From the NCBI GenBank assembly GCA_025617745.1, contig CM046864.1, positions 24,841,152-24,905,151 of the forward strand: a stretch of 64,000 bases of DNA, given 5' to 3'. The DNA is from Heliocidaris erythrogramma. Lineage: Eukaryota; Echinodermata; Echinoidea; Camarodonta; Echinometridae. Below the pieces are notes generated by a model. It was given only the letters and a program-made list of their open reading frames with translations, had not been told where the DNA came from and made no database searches. The position numbers and the translations under genes were made by a program. Of the stretch, positions 1 to 10,290 are shown piece by piece; positions within the stretch are counted from its first letter, which is position 1; every line of letters starts with the position of its first letter.

Positions 1-77
1 TTTTACATTAATACAAATTGAACTGGATATCTGAAGGTAGGTAACTAGGTATAGACTTTTCAGTACATTTATTACAG

Positions 78-1594
78 ATGGTTGAACATAATTATTGTGA
101 AAAGATAAAAGAAATTAAAAATCAAACGAACCCATGGTTGAAAAGATCATTGACCCCCTTAGGACGAGTAACCATAATTAAATCGTTATTTATACCCAAA
201 TTAAACTACTTGTTTCTATCACTTCCAGAACCAAATCCACAAATTATTAAAGAGGTAAATCAATGTTTTTACTCGTTTATATGGGGTAATAAACCTGATA
301 AAATAAGCAGAAAACAAATGCGTCAGTTATATAAGGATGGTGGAATTAAAATGACTGATATTTCTATACATATCAAATCTCTTAAGATATCATGGTTTAG
401 AAGATTTATTAGTGACTCATCTGATAGCAACTTTACTTATCATATGTTTCTCTCGTTGTTTCCTCCATCATATTCTCTCCAATTATATAGGGGGTCCGAA
501 CATTACAAACAATTAGCTACTGTCACGCTTAATCCATTTTGGAAAGAGGTGCTTTTCGCCTTTTCAGATTTGGTTGAACTCACTGTAGATACTATTGCAT
601 GGCAATCTCTCTGGAATAATCACAGGATAAAAGTGAATAATAATTCAATATATTTTGAATCTTGGAGTGTGAAAGGAATACGTTTCATCAATCATATTTT
701 GAAAACAGATGGTACATTTCTATCGTATTTTGAACGTCAACATAAATTCAATATAAAAATAAATTTCCTTCGATACTATTGGCTGTGCAATGCTATTCGG
801 TCTGGTTTTAAAAAGAGTATTATATCAAAGTTGATGGAACCTAAATGTATTATACCTGAAGCATTACTTCTTATATTGAAAATGAAAAAAGGGTGTTCAC
901 ATATTTACCAGTCGTTTTTAGAAACCTAATATTAAAGAATGTATCAGCCTTACAAAATGGAAACAAGATTTAGAACTCGAAGATAAAGCATGGTATTCAT
1001 ATTGTTTGACTCCCTTTCAATCAACTATTGATATAAATATGAGGTGGTTTCAGTTTAAGATTTTAAACAGAATACTTTAGATGAAAGATTCATTGTTAAA
1101 ATTCCAATAGGTTACTGATAAGAAATGTACATTTTGTAACAGCATTGTAGAGACTATTTGTGTTTATATAAAAATTATAATTTAAATATTTTGTAAACGC
1201 TCCGAGCCTTACGGGAAGGGCGTACTAAATGCTTATTGTATTGTATTGTATTGTATTGACTATTACTCATATTTTTTGTTACTGTCCACATTCAAATGTA
1301 ATATGGTTAAAACTTGAGGAATGGTTGTTCCGTAAGACTGATATCAAGCTTAAACTCACAAACCAAACTAAATTGTTTGGCTTTAATGGATGTCATAACA
1401 ACGCTTTTAATTGTATTCTAATTATTGTAAGAAAAGAAATTTATTCAGCTAAATGCAAAAACCACATACCACTGTTTGAAAAAGTTATGTTAGCTGTTAA
1501 ATCTTATTATGATATGGAAAGTTATATAGCAAAAACAAGTCTTAAAGAAAAGAATTTTATGAAAAAATGGTTTCATTTTACCAAATGTTTCTGA
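78..1594 (+). mobile_element. L1/Tx1-like LINE, 3' part of ORF2 (broken)
   Basis: C-terminal third of a non-LTR retrotransposon polyprotein, downstream of the polymerase core. Frame 78-929 (283 aa) starts in the thumb region (LTPLGRVTIIKSLFIPKLNY) and runs through the typical FIWG...K and GGIKMTDI segments of L1/Tx1 elements. A frameshift near 925 moves the coding to another frame (about 930-1078, with a TAG), and the last part lies in 1265-1594. A zinc knuckle, C-x2-C-x8-H-x4-C, is cut in two by the insertion at 1159-1257. The 5' end lies outside the window, so the RT core is not seen. This is a dead copy. Assignment to the L1/Tx1 group is by motif recognition; the exact family is not resolved. 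Confidence 0.85.
1152..1264 (+). mobile_element. 99-bp LINE/SINE 3'-end insertion with 7-bp target duplication
   Basis: The bases 1159-1257 interrupt the zinc-knuckle codons of the LINE around them. The heptamer GACTATT stands on both sides (1152-1158 and 1258-1264). Dropping the insert plus one heptamer restores the LINE frame (ETI then THIF). The insert ends in GGGCGTACTAAATGC followed by four TTGTA units, which resembles the 3' terminus of L2/CR1-type elements, where a short tandem repeat replaces poly-A. It is therefore read as a strongly 5'-truncated retro-insertion. The frame repair is seen in the sequence; the family is inferred. Confidence 0.8.
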
Positions 1595-1724
1595 ATGTTT
1601 TCGTTTAAATTTTGTTTGTTTGATTGTGATATAATTAAGATTACAAATTATATTTTCTATGTCCTATCTTATATGTCACACTGTGACCAACATTATTTTG
1701 TTATGTTCTTATGTTTGAATATTT

Positions 1725-3324
1725 GACATTAGTTATGTTCACACGTAGTACATAGCATCGATGCTATGTTAGCATCGATGCTATGTAAGTTTCAAAAATA
1801 TTTCCAGTACGTTCAGACAGGCCGTGATCGACTTGCTTCTATCACCCACTCGTGACTATTCATCGCTCACCCGCTGCCAAAACAATAATTACTGCGCCAC
1901 ACAGAGTGACCCGAGTATAATTGGTATGCATCCTCAAGTTTGTGTACAGGGGTCATATGATGCGAAGCTTTTGTTTTGAATAATATTTTATTTGTCTTCA
2001 TAAATCAACATAATAACACAATAACAATTCATTTGTAATATCGATAATACAATCAAGTAGCAAATACATGTGTTATAATACTTAATTTTAAATAAACCTT
2101 GTACATGTCAAAATTGACTGAACTCCAATCTTATGCCAAAATAAAACACATGCATGCACACTATATTCTCTGCTAAGCACATGTAAATCAATATCTAAAG
2201 ACCACATCATACTTTAGTTAAGGTCTGATTCTGAAAGAGCAGATTCTCAGCTTTAAAATGATATATAACTCATTGCATGTTCATAACTCAATGTACAAAG
2301 AGAAGAATGCACATTCCCTCATAATGTTACTTCTTAATAAGGGTTTAAAGTTTGCAGTCTCTTGAAGCACTCTGACTTGCAAAGTGTTGTGCTAAGGTGA
2401 CAAATGGAGGATTAGAACTCAATGAAAATTTCTATGAAGGGATTATCAGATTGTCCTAAAACTTGGCATACTACATAGACATATCCTGTTTATCATAGTG
2501 CACAAGTATCAATGCAAGAACTTACTCCGGGAGATTTATGGGAGATTAAAATGAGACAAGTATTCAGGGTCGTGAAAAAGAAAAGTAATACAACAAAATC
2601 CAGAGAAGACACACATAAGTCTGATAAAAAGCTGGCATAAATACCACTTCTAGATTGTTTGGTGCCTCCACATTTTAGATTACTTAGAAAAAAGTATACT
2701 CTTTCAGGAAATACCCCCAAACTAAAATTTGACCATGCATGCCAACCAAAACACATTGATTGATCTCTAACTGAATATCACACAGTGTGACTTTTGGGTG
2801 GTTTTGTGGTACCTGGTCACATATATAAAAAAGAAAAAGATAAAAAGAAGGAACCCCCCCCCCAAAAAAAAACCCTTCCTTACCACACAGTATACACATT
2901 ACCCTACTATACCCCTATATACATCACATGAATACATACATTACATTACAGTACCAGATGAAACAGACAGAATAATAATAGAAAAAAAGTAGGGAAGAGG
3001 GTACATCACATAATGAATACATACATTGCATTATATTATAGCACCACATGAAACAGAATTATAATAGCAGCGATTGCGCTCACACGACAAATAGTCACAA
3101 GCGCGGTGGGTGGTCTACCGCAAAGCGTCGATGCTTTATCGCTGGATCCTGAGATTTACTCCTGCTAAACTCGCTGCAAGAATAGTTTGGAAACTCGCTT
3201 CTATCTCGTGACTATCTGCGTTCAGACAGCGTTTGGTCTCGACACTATCTGGTCTTCACCAAAATAGCATCGACGCCTCGAAAGCATCGATGCTATCGCT
3301 CTACGTGTGAACGTACCTAATGTC
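1725..3324. mobile_element. 1.6-kb TIR element with GCATCGATGC palindromes
   Basis: The two ends are inverted copies. The left end reads GACATTAGTTATGTTCACACG and the right end, reverse-complemented, reads GACATTAGGTACGTTCACACG. Both continue into ATAGCATCGATGCT motifs. The left end holds a perfect 18-bp palindrome (1751-1768) and a 14-bp one (1770-1783). Inside the termini, 1805-1925 and 3180-3250 share words such as GTTCAGACAG and CTTCTATC..CGTGACTAT in direct orientation. The core (about 1970-3060) is A/T-rich with no recognisable protein. I read it as a non-autonomous DNA transposon. A clean target duplication was not found, so the exact outer ends are uncertain. Confidence 0.6.
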
Positions 3325-3500
3325 ATGGAATAGTGCATGTATTGTTTTTTTGTGAAATGAATGTTTATACATAATAAAGGAGCCCTGTGGAAGGGTAAAT
3401 ATATATCAAAAATATATATATTAATAGGGATAACGGCATTGACATACCAGAGGAATGGTTACTAGCCATTCGGCGCCACTCGACAAACCGGTTGGAACCA

Positions 3501-3738
3501 GTTAGAGACAGCGCCACCCCGCCCCGGCGACGCCCAACAATGACATCGTGTCCGGTGATTGGCCAGTGACACCGACCAATCACAGCGCCCGAGTAGAGAC
3601 AAACAATAGCACGCACCCAGTTAGAGACAGCGCCGCCCCCGCACCGGCGGGGCCCAACAATGGCATCGTGTTCGTTGATTGGCCAGCGGCACCGACCAAT
3701 CACAGCGCCCGAGTAGAGACAAACAATAGCACTCACCC
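3501..3738 (+). promoter_or_regulatory. Two 119-bp tandem units with paired CCAAT boxes
   Basis: Two imperfect copies (3501-3619 and 3620-3738) each contain GATTGGCCAG and, 17 bp on, ACCAATCACAG. That gives one reverse and one forward CCAAT box per unit, at 3557/3574 and 3677/3694. They lie just upstream of a TATA box and a signal-peptide exon, so they form a plausible NF-Y-type proximal promoter. The same block, as a single copy, occurs near 59395-59482 and 63815-63905, so the module is itself repeated DNA. Confidence 0.6.
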
Positions 3739-3763
3739 GGGCTCCCCGTACCCCCGCCGCTGC

Positions 3764-3776
3764 TATATAACACGTG
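3764..3776 (+). promoter_or_regulatory. TATA box and adjoining E-box
   Basis: TATATAA (3764-3770) is followed directly by CACGTG (3771-3776) in a GC-rich setting, about 165 bp upstream of the predicted start codon. Initiation would be expected near 3795-3800, giving a 5' UTR of about 135 nt. A sequence like a 3' splice site (TTCTGCAG, ending at 3929) sits just before the ATG, so a 5' UTR intron is also possible. Confidence 0.55.
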
Positions 3777-3931
3777 CGCAGCGAATCTTATGCTCATTGC
3801 CTGACGAAGACTAGCAACTGATCAACTTTTCGTCTTTAACTGTTGGCTTTATTATATGAGAGTCAAGTGAACTTGTAGTTGGAAGAAATAAATCACCCAC
3901 CATCGAAATTTTGAGGGATTATTCTGCAGCA

Positions 3932-3986
3932 ATGACGCCGATCATTCTAGCAATCATATTGCTCGGTCTCGCAGATAAAGCAAACG
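3932..3986 (+). CDS. Exon 1: signal peptide
   Basis: Eighteen codons plus one base, ATG at 3932. Met-Thr-Pro is followed by a hydrophobic core (IILAIILLGLA), then a polar DKAN that leads into Ala from the next exon, which makes a typical signal-peptidase site (ANA). The donor GTATGT at 3987 is a good match to consensus. Intron 1 is 363 bp. The exon is too short to stand out as an open frame and was found by reading down from the TATA box. Confidence 0.55.
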
Positions 3987-6900
3987 GTATGTATATGTTC
4001 ATTCCCATTCACATTTTAACCGATACGCTAATATTCTGTAAATAAAAAAGAGTGAATTTTCACTCTTTCCCCCAATATTCATATATAACCACGTTCCCTG
4101 TCTCATTTTCGAAGATTTGGTCTTGTATACTAAACATAAGTTTTGCGGGGTTGCATTAAAGATCACATTACAAGAAAATTCCATCAAAATAAATATTGGC
4201 TTAATTATTGCATAGATGGCATAAATTAAACAAGGTTATCAACATTCAACGCTTGGAAACATTTGAAGTAATGATTATTTTTATGAAAAATGCAGCGTTA
4301 AAAAAATAAAGGAATCAGTAAACAAAATAAGACGCCATTGTATTTTCAGCTGCTTGCACCGGGGCATGTTCGGCGTTTCAAGAGGGAACGAATACCATCC
4401 GTGCTATTATTCGGAGGGCTTTTCAGTTTGAAAGTGGGGTTTATTTCATTGATCATTTAAGGCTGAGCAGAACAATTTAAAGAGGTTTCAATAGCAGTTT
4501 AATGATTATTTGCCTTGCAATAATATCCTCATTTGACTAAAATTCACTTATTTATCTTCGTTGGAAATTATTTTGTCGAAGGCTCTGGGCAAACGCTAGC
4601 GTATATTTTTTCAATTATTTATTTATTCATTTTATTTCTGTTATTCTCTTATTATTATTTATTTTTTAATTTTTTTAATTTTTTAATAATAACAATGATA
4701 CTTGAGATAAGATATTTTATTTACAATGCCTTGTTTCCAATGCTTCGTATCAAAGTCTAGTTCGGCTAGTAACAGGCTGTTTATACAGGGCGGACGTGTA
4801 TGGTACCGTGACTGTGCACGTCGCACTTTGCGTTCTAAATAAGAACTAGGTCCACTTGTTTCTTGAATTACCTCTGTGAGTTAGATGCATCCAATCAAGC
4901 AATGAAAAGAGTCTGCAGCGGAAAGAACAAAGCAATAATGGTGAATTATTAGATCCAGTTCTGATCACAGTCCTCTATTTCCCCCGAAGTCTTTGATGCC
5001 AGACCATGAAGCGTGTCAAAGATAACAGGATCAAAAGCAAGTAACAGTGTCCAAAGAACAGGTAACACGGGTAAAACTCGTAGGAACGCAAAGGAACATC
5101 AAACGCGGTGAAAAATAACTCAAATGTAGAACACCAGAAATTGTAATCTTTAAGCTAAAGTGATATGTCATGGTCCGCATGCCATGCAGGTTTGCTGGTC
5201 CGACGGAGAGAGCGTCTGGGTGACGGAGCAAGGTAGGGTGCTGGATCCACTGCATCAGCCGTCATTTTTTTATTTTTTATTCATTTATTTATTTTATTTT
5301 TGGTTATTCTCTTGTTATTATTTATTTTTTATTTGGGAGTAGGCAACAGAAGCGAGGCGATGATGTATGCCCCAGTACATAAGGAAACGGCGTGTAGTCA
5401 CTGCTGTGAGTTCTTGGCCACAAGCTGTGCTGAGGCATCGATCTTCTGGCCTGGTATTACCCCTGCGATTGGTGCTCTCCGTGCAATCTGCACCGAGTGT
5501 AACCGGATTGCACCCTCCAACCCCAGTGGCCCACCAACTCCCTTGCTCTCCCCAGCCTACCCCTTCCAGTGTACCTGTGCTGATGGACTGACGGATGGAC
5601 TGATCACATGCTTACGTCGCATCTTTGTCATTTTCGGCATTCTGATGGTGGCCCCGAATTCACAGCAGTGGCTACACGCCGTTTCCTTATGTACTGGGGC
5701 ATACATCATCGCCTCGCTTCTGATTGAGCAATAGCGCGAGATCGAGGGAGCTCTAGATAGCTGCACGTTTACGTCACAAATATCCTGGATGTAATCGCTC
5801 GTTTTTGAGGGGATCTAGTTTTGATGCCTTGAAATCCTCATTTTAAACCGAAAATTCTCCGTCGGCTGATATGGCATGGCTCTGGAACTGACTTGCATTG
5901 ATTAATACATGTCCCCTCTTTGGATATTAAATACAAATTAACACAAAAAAAAAAAAAAAAATAAGTTAAACGCAGAAGCTTTAAGGAAAACGTCGACGAC
6001 GGCTAAGGTTGAAAACAGACCGTTTTCGAAGCATTTTGTGGTTGCGAAGCACCTCTCTCTCTCTCCCCCTCTCTCTCTCTCTCTCCATTCATCGCTCCTC
6101 ACACTCTCCCTCGATCTCACACAGCCCGACCATCCGCGAGGGTGCTCAACCATGACGCTACTTATTGGCTCATCCAAGAAGAAGGCTCAAGGAAGGCTTC
6201 TGGTGATAATGCTGATGCGCAGAGTATCGACGAAAAAGGGATCTACAACTTGGAAAGAAGTAGGACTGCCATAACATTTATTTCAATTACAATAACCGTT
6301 AATGTTATGAATTTCATTATAAACAGTGATCCATTCACGTAATACATTTTAATAATTATACTTACATCATTTATACATCATTTATATAATGTAAACAGAT
6401 TAGTCAGTTTAAGCAGGCATTTTATTATTCAAGCAATGTTAGGCAGGTCTGTTAAACCCATATTTTTTCAGTTTTGGGTACAGACTTGACAAAAGCACCA
6501 CACTTTGCATATTACCATTGCCATGGTAAATACCAATGGCGCAAATATGTTCCAAACTTTCTATATGTATTTCTTAGGGCAATAACTTTATCTTTTCTCA
6601 CAGGACCCATCGAATTAAATCTCATTATCATGCAAATTTATGCTAATTTGAGCCATGCAATTATTCTACTATAATTCAAGACATTTATTTCCAACTTTTC
6701 AATATTAGTATACAAAGCAAAAAAAAATAGCAAAAGTATGTACATGTATATTTACAGAAACATGACATAATATACATCCATGTGGTACATACATACTTGG
6801 ATGACCCACCTCTGAAAGCAAATTTATGCAAATTATAGAATTAATGTATCAAAATGTTAATAGTGTGCGAATTTAAAAGCTTCAGCTCTGCAATACGTAC

Positions 6901-8068
6901 AATATGCATTAAAATCAATAAATTTTCTCCGAACATAACAATTTAAACTTGTCTTTTTATATATACCTGACCTTGTTTAGCAGTGAATATCATTTTGGAA
7001 GTGCTGGAATCGTTGATTATTGATATATCATTGGAAATGTGCATTGTATACATAAATGTGAATCCATTATAATAAATTAATATTAGAATAAACAAACATT
7101 ACATTATTGCAATCATTAATTGTTATCTAATCTACCTGATCGATCTTACCTATGTGGTAGAATATGAAGCCCTTCCACAGTTATTTTGTGGGTATATCAT
7201 TGCATATGTGTTTATGCATAAATTAGCATAAATTAATATTAAGATGAAGCAAAATGAATTTGATGATTTCATCACATTCATGAATTAGCATTTATAAATA
7301 GGCCATTCACAATTTTGTGGCTAAAATTTACGCTTTTAATACATATGACTCACCGACCAAAAATTGTGCATTTGTAAATTCTGTCTCCAAAATTTTGTTA
7401 ACAGACCTGACTATGCTGTGATTCCCGGATGATGCTAAATATTAGTAGGCATATTACTTTTCAAACGTTCGCCCCGCTCTCGCCCCCTTTCAACGTTTAC
7501 TGTGTTGATCCTTGTTTTTAAATAGGCCTATATATTATCTCAGAAGAAAATGAATGTGAAGTTCAGTCAGTCATAAACATTAATTGTCTGCCAGATCATG
7601 GGTGGATCGAGGATTTAAAAAAGGGGCACAAATCCCAGAAAATTCTCTGACAAGTAGCAAAAAAAGAAAGTTATTAATTCTAAAAGGGGGCACAATGTAC
7701 GCGTTTCTTTCAAAGGGGGGGGGGGGGGGGGCACAGGCAGGAAGTCGCCCTCCTAACTCCTAAATCCACACTGTGGCCGGTTGTTACGTATGATAAAATG
7801 ATGTTCTACCTTCTATCTGCTTTCCCATAATTCAGTCGAACAATTCTTATCCGACGACGGTCTGCACATTGCTCTCATTAACCTCGCAGAGGGCGTCTGT
7901 CTAGCGGGCGAGGAGAGTGGCTTTGACGACAGTGAATTGGAGAGATTATGTAGCCTCGTTCAACAGCGCCTCTATTTCGAGGATGGGGAGGAGAGTGGAA
8001 GCGAACAGGTTTTCAGCAGGAGTGGCGATGACAACGATGACGATGGCAACGATGATGACGGATTTTGA
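3932..8068 (+). CDS. Predicted four-exon secreted acidic protein, family unknown
   Basis: Proposed join 3932-3986, 4350-4433, 6125-6202, 7836-8068; 450 nt, 149 residues. All three introns are phase 1 with GT-AG ends, and the joined frame has no internal stop. Residues 1-19 form a signal peptide (MTPIILAIILLGLADKANA), so the product should be secreted. Exon 2 gives a CTGAC cysteine pair and a basic stretch RAIIRR. Exons 3-4 give EEGSRKAS, then GLHIALINLAEGVCL and LERLC (two more cysteines), ending in a run of Asp/Gly. I do not recognise the family. Support comes from the promoter at 3501-3776, a paralogue of exons 3-4 at 56314-58691, and compatible phases throughout. Weak points are the non-consensus donors of introns 2 (GTGGGG) and 3 (GTGATA). 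It could be a decaying member of the family. Confidence 0.5.
4350..4433 (+). CDS. Exon 2: CTGAC cysteine pair and basic helix-like stretch
   Basis: Begins after TTGTATTTTCAG (acceptor ending at 4349) and is 84 nt, phase 1 to phase 1. It encodes CTGACSAFQEG followed by an Arg/Ile-rich segment. The only phase-compatible donor is GTGGGG at 4434. If that donor is not used, the frame reads on to a TAA at 4478-4480 and gives a complete 61-aa secreted peptide, an alternative that cannot be excluded. A diverged antisense copy of this exon with part of intron 1 lies in the transposon at 31451-32382. Confidence 0.45.
4481..5346. other. Intron 2, first part: A/T-rich, nothing coding recognised
   Basis: Two similar A/T-rich runs (about 4605-4700 and 5265-5340) share TTATTCTCTT followed by ATTATTTATTTTTTA. 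Between them lies ordinary mixed-composition sequence. Short open frames on both strands match nothing I recognise. Confidence 0.4.
5347..5722. mobile_element. Foldback element carrying a Gypsy integrase fragment
   Basis: The arms 5347-5413 and 5656-5722 are 67-nt inverted copies with only two mismatches by eye, each starting CAGAAGCGAGGCGATGATG at the outer end. The 240 bp between them hold the integrase fragment listed next. No clear target duplication was found. The structure is either a small TIR element that picked up retrotransposon sequence or an inverted duplication of the arm. It sits inside intron 2 of the predicted secreted-protein gene. Confidence 0.65.
5405..5595 (+). pseudogene. 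Ty3/Gypsy integrase zinc-finger fragment (K02A2.6-like)
   Basis: The frame encodes AEASIFWPGITPAIGALRAI followed by a C-x2-C pair (CTECN), RIAP and a proline-rich stretch ending AYPFQCTCAD. This is the N-terminal H2C2 zinc-finger region and the start of the catalytic core of Gypsy integrases of the K02A2.6-like type common in marine invertebrates. Only about 60 residues are present. The rest of the catalytic core (DDE) is missing, as the sequence goes straight on to GLTDG and then the right foldback arm. It is a broken fragment. Confidence 0.7.
6044..6124 (+). promoter_or_regulatory. CT-repeat polypyrimidine tract and 3' splice site of exon 3
   Basis: A (CT)n-rich run at 6050-6084 continues as CTCCTCACACTCTCCCTCGATCTCACACAG, ending at 6124. 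The long pyrimidine tract followed by CAG makes a strong 3' splice site. The microsatellite may vary in length between alleles and so could affect splicing of exon 3. Confidence 0.5.
6125..6202 (+). CDS. Exon 3: EEGSRKAS segment
   Basis: 78 nt, phase 1 in and out. In the predicted frame it reads LNHDATYWLIQEEGSRKAS and joins through G+TC (Val) to exon 4. The paralogue at 56314-56394 has the same ending (EEGSRKGS) and a consensus donor GTGAGT, whereas the donor here is GTGATA. Only the 3' half of the exon is clearly conserved between the copies. Confidence 0.45.
7600..7775 (+). repeat. Dispersed 'gggcacaatgtac' repeat with poly-G
   Basis: Contains GGGTGGATCGAGGATTTAAA, TCTCTGACAAG, GGGGGCACAATGTAC, a G17 run (7715-7731) and CGCCCTCCTAA. 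The same order of words occurs at about 58247-58436 and 24255-24392, and shorter pieces near 9555-9625 and 10220-10290. It is a short interspersed repeat of unknown type, here in intron 3 only about 60 bp before exon 4. Confidence 0.6.
7836..8068 (+). CDS. Exon 4: conserved GLHIAL...LERLC domain and acidic tail
   Basis: Begins after TTCCCATAATTCAG and ends at TGA 8066-8068. In phase 1 it encodes VEQFLSDDGLHIALINLAEG, then VCL, GEESGFDDSELERLC, a 12-residue segment absent from copy c, and an Asp/Gly-rich end (DDDGNDDDGF). The paralogue at 58495-58691 keeps the frame and the motifs GLHIAL, AEG-x-CL, GEESGFD and LERLC. The length difference is a multiple of three, which suggests coding constraint. 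Other frames give only short, less conserved peptides. Confidence 0.6.
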
Positions 8069-9945
8069 TTCATTGGAGCTCCTTCTACCACGGGCTTGAA
8101 AACGACGCTTTTTATTTCTAAAATCGTACTCTAACAAAAAAGGAATGTTCACTTTATTTTCACTATACCCCGGGAATCACGTCAGTGATCACTTGTTTAG
8201 GAGTGAATACCAAATGAATAATATCGAGTGCTCTCCAAAACAAAAGACCCCCCTAGGGGTCACGTGAATAATCAGTCGATTTAATTTTTTAAAGTAAGAT
8301 GGAGAATAAGATAAATATAGAGAAATTTATGGGAAGAGGGAAAAACCAAAGAGATATACTGGTTGTTAATTCTGAAAAATAGTGCACATTTTAAAGCCGC
8401 ATATTTTAATTGGATTAGACGAATTGTTATCTTTGATTTAAAAGTGAAGAGACAATAGCACTGAAATGGTACTGCAAAATTTTATCCAATATTCTGTTGT
8501 GTACATTTTATCCCAAACATGCAAGCCATACTTCACTTTTTACCCCGCCAATATTTGGTATAAATTTCCCAACTTGTTTATAGGAGTGTAAGTACTGTTA
8601 CATGAATATCATGAATGTAAAAAGTGTCACAAGGAAACCCAATTTAGCATTACATGTATTATGTTCCTGATCAGGAACAATAGTGATGTATGTAAATTCA
8701 TATTTTTTCTCTCTGTACGAAAAAGAGAGAAAAGATAATAACAAGTTATGTACATTTCAAATAACAAAAAATGTAAACATATCAAAGTAGGTTAATAATA
8801 TTTGATTCGTATATACATGTACACAGATTAATATGATATAACTCATTTTAGAATTCACCCCTTAATGGTATGATATCCTTGATAATTTGCTAGACCGAGT
8901 ATGACATATTCGTTATCTAATTTTATTAAGAATATGAACTTTTCTTCTGCTCTATAAGAAAAATGATAAGCATAATAAGAGTTGTTTTGTTTTCTTTGTT
9001 CATTGAATTTAAGGTAAAATACATGTATCGTGTATGTAGTTCATCACCAATATCTCCTTTCTCACAGTCGGTGCATGTTCTAAGATGTATTGGTGTTTTT
9101 TTCGGGCCTTCTGTGCTGTCCTGTTTATATTGCTAAACTAGCGGGACTTTACATTGCACTCTCAACATTTTCACAATCGATGCGTACATTCTTGTGAGTT
9201 TATTTCTTTATTATTTTTTTGTTAATGAAATTATCACGCATACGTACTCATGATCACAATTACTCTGCCAAACATACCCAGTTAAAAACACTATGTTTTT
9301 TGTAATATACAAAAATAGTTTAATTCTGTTAGATATCATTATGACATAAAGGGGGGAAGGGGGGGGAGGGGGAGGGAGGGAGAGAGAGAGAGAGTGGTGG
9401 TAAACAGATAGGAAGAGAGAGAAATGGATGTAAATAATATAAACATAACAGAGAGAGAGAGTGGAATAGAGATATATAAATAATATATAATCACATCCTA
9501 CAATACACATTAAAAGTATTAAAAAATAGAAGTATGAATTTCCGAATATTGGGCCCCCTCCCATCACAAAATCATTAATCCGGCGCTGGCCCCCTCCCTC
9601 ACAAAATCCTGGATCCGCCGTTGGACATGGTGGATTTTTCTACAATGAAAAAAAAATGAATGATGCATTCACATATCCCCACCCCCCTGCACGCTATATC
9701 TACGCCATGACTTCAATGGAATAACGCTCCTAGCATATTTGCCCCTCAAACTGATATTCATGGAACGATTATTTTTTTTTTAAAGAAACAAAATAGATGT
9801 AGAATATACTCAAATAAGATGAATTTACCATCGAATAGAAAATGGAATACAGGTGTATTGAAAATAAGAAACCCAGTGAGGCATTTACTGCAGTGGGGGC
9901 TTTAAAACAATTCAAGTATAGAATCTACTCTGACACATGCGCGTA
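8069..9945. other. 3' flank of the gene and A/T-rich intergenic DNA
   Basis: 8069-8420 is shared with copy c and probably includes the 3' UTR. A canonical AATAAA close to the stop was not seen. Beyond it lies A/T-rich DNA with a purine run of G and GA repeats at 9351-9394 and two short copies of a CCCCCTCCC..CACAAAATC..CCG word (9550-9625). No gene is recognised. Confidence 0.4.
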
Positions 9946-10290
9946 CCAAGGGGGTGTTTTATGTGTTCAAACACCCCCGTTTGGTGTTATTTGAAGTTAA
10001 AACACCCCACTTAGAATTCCTGATAACTTTTTCTTTATTTTTTTTTGCTTGTCAGATATTTTTTTTAATAAAAAGACTCCCCCCACCGAAAAAAATAAAA
10101 ATACTGATTTTGGGTTGTTGTTTTTTTGCTTGTCAGAGACCCCTCCCCCCAAAAAAATAAAAATAAAAATAAATAAAAAATAAATGAAAAGATAAAAAAT
10201 AAATACTGATAACCCTTTTTTTGTTGCTTGTCAGAGAATTTCGGAGTAAAAACCACCCCCTTTAAAAAATCCTGGGAATGCCACTGCTCC
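9946..10290. repeat. Degenerate tandem 'TTGCTTGTCAGA' repeat
   Basis: Three copies of TTGCTTGTCAGA (about 10045, 10125 and 10223) are each followed by C-rich then A-rich stretches. The end (CCCCCTTTAAAAAATCCTGG) resembles the reverse complement of the dispersed repeat at 7600. Low-complexity and non-coding. Confidence 0.5.

Larger units (their letters stand above)
6283..8420 (+). repeat. Family repeat block, copy a (contains exon 4)
   Basis: The block starts near AATAACCGTTAATGTTATGAA and recurs at 52918-54880 (copy b) and 56450-59010 (copy c). It holds intron 3, exon 4 and about 350 bp of 3' flank. Intron landmarks shared by all copies include TTAAGCAGGCATTTTATTATTC and AAATTAGCATAAATTA. 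The block is best explained as a duplicated gene segment rather than a transposon, because it spans a splice site, an exon and 3' flank. Confidence 0.7.
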
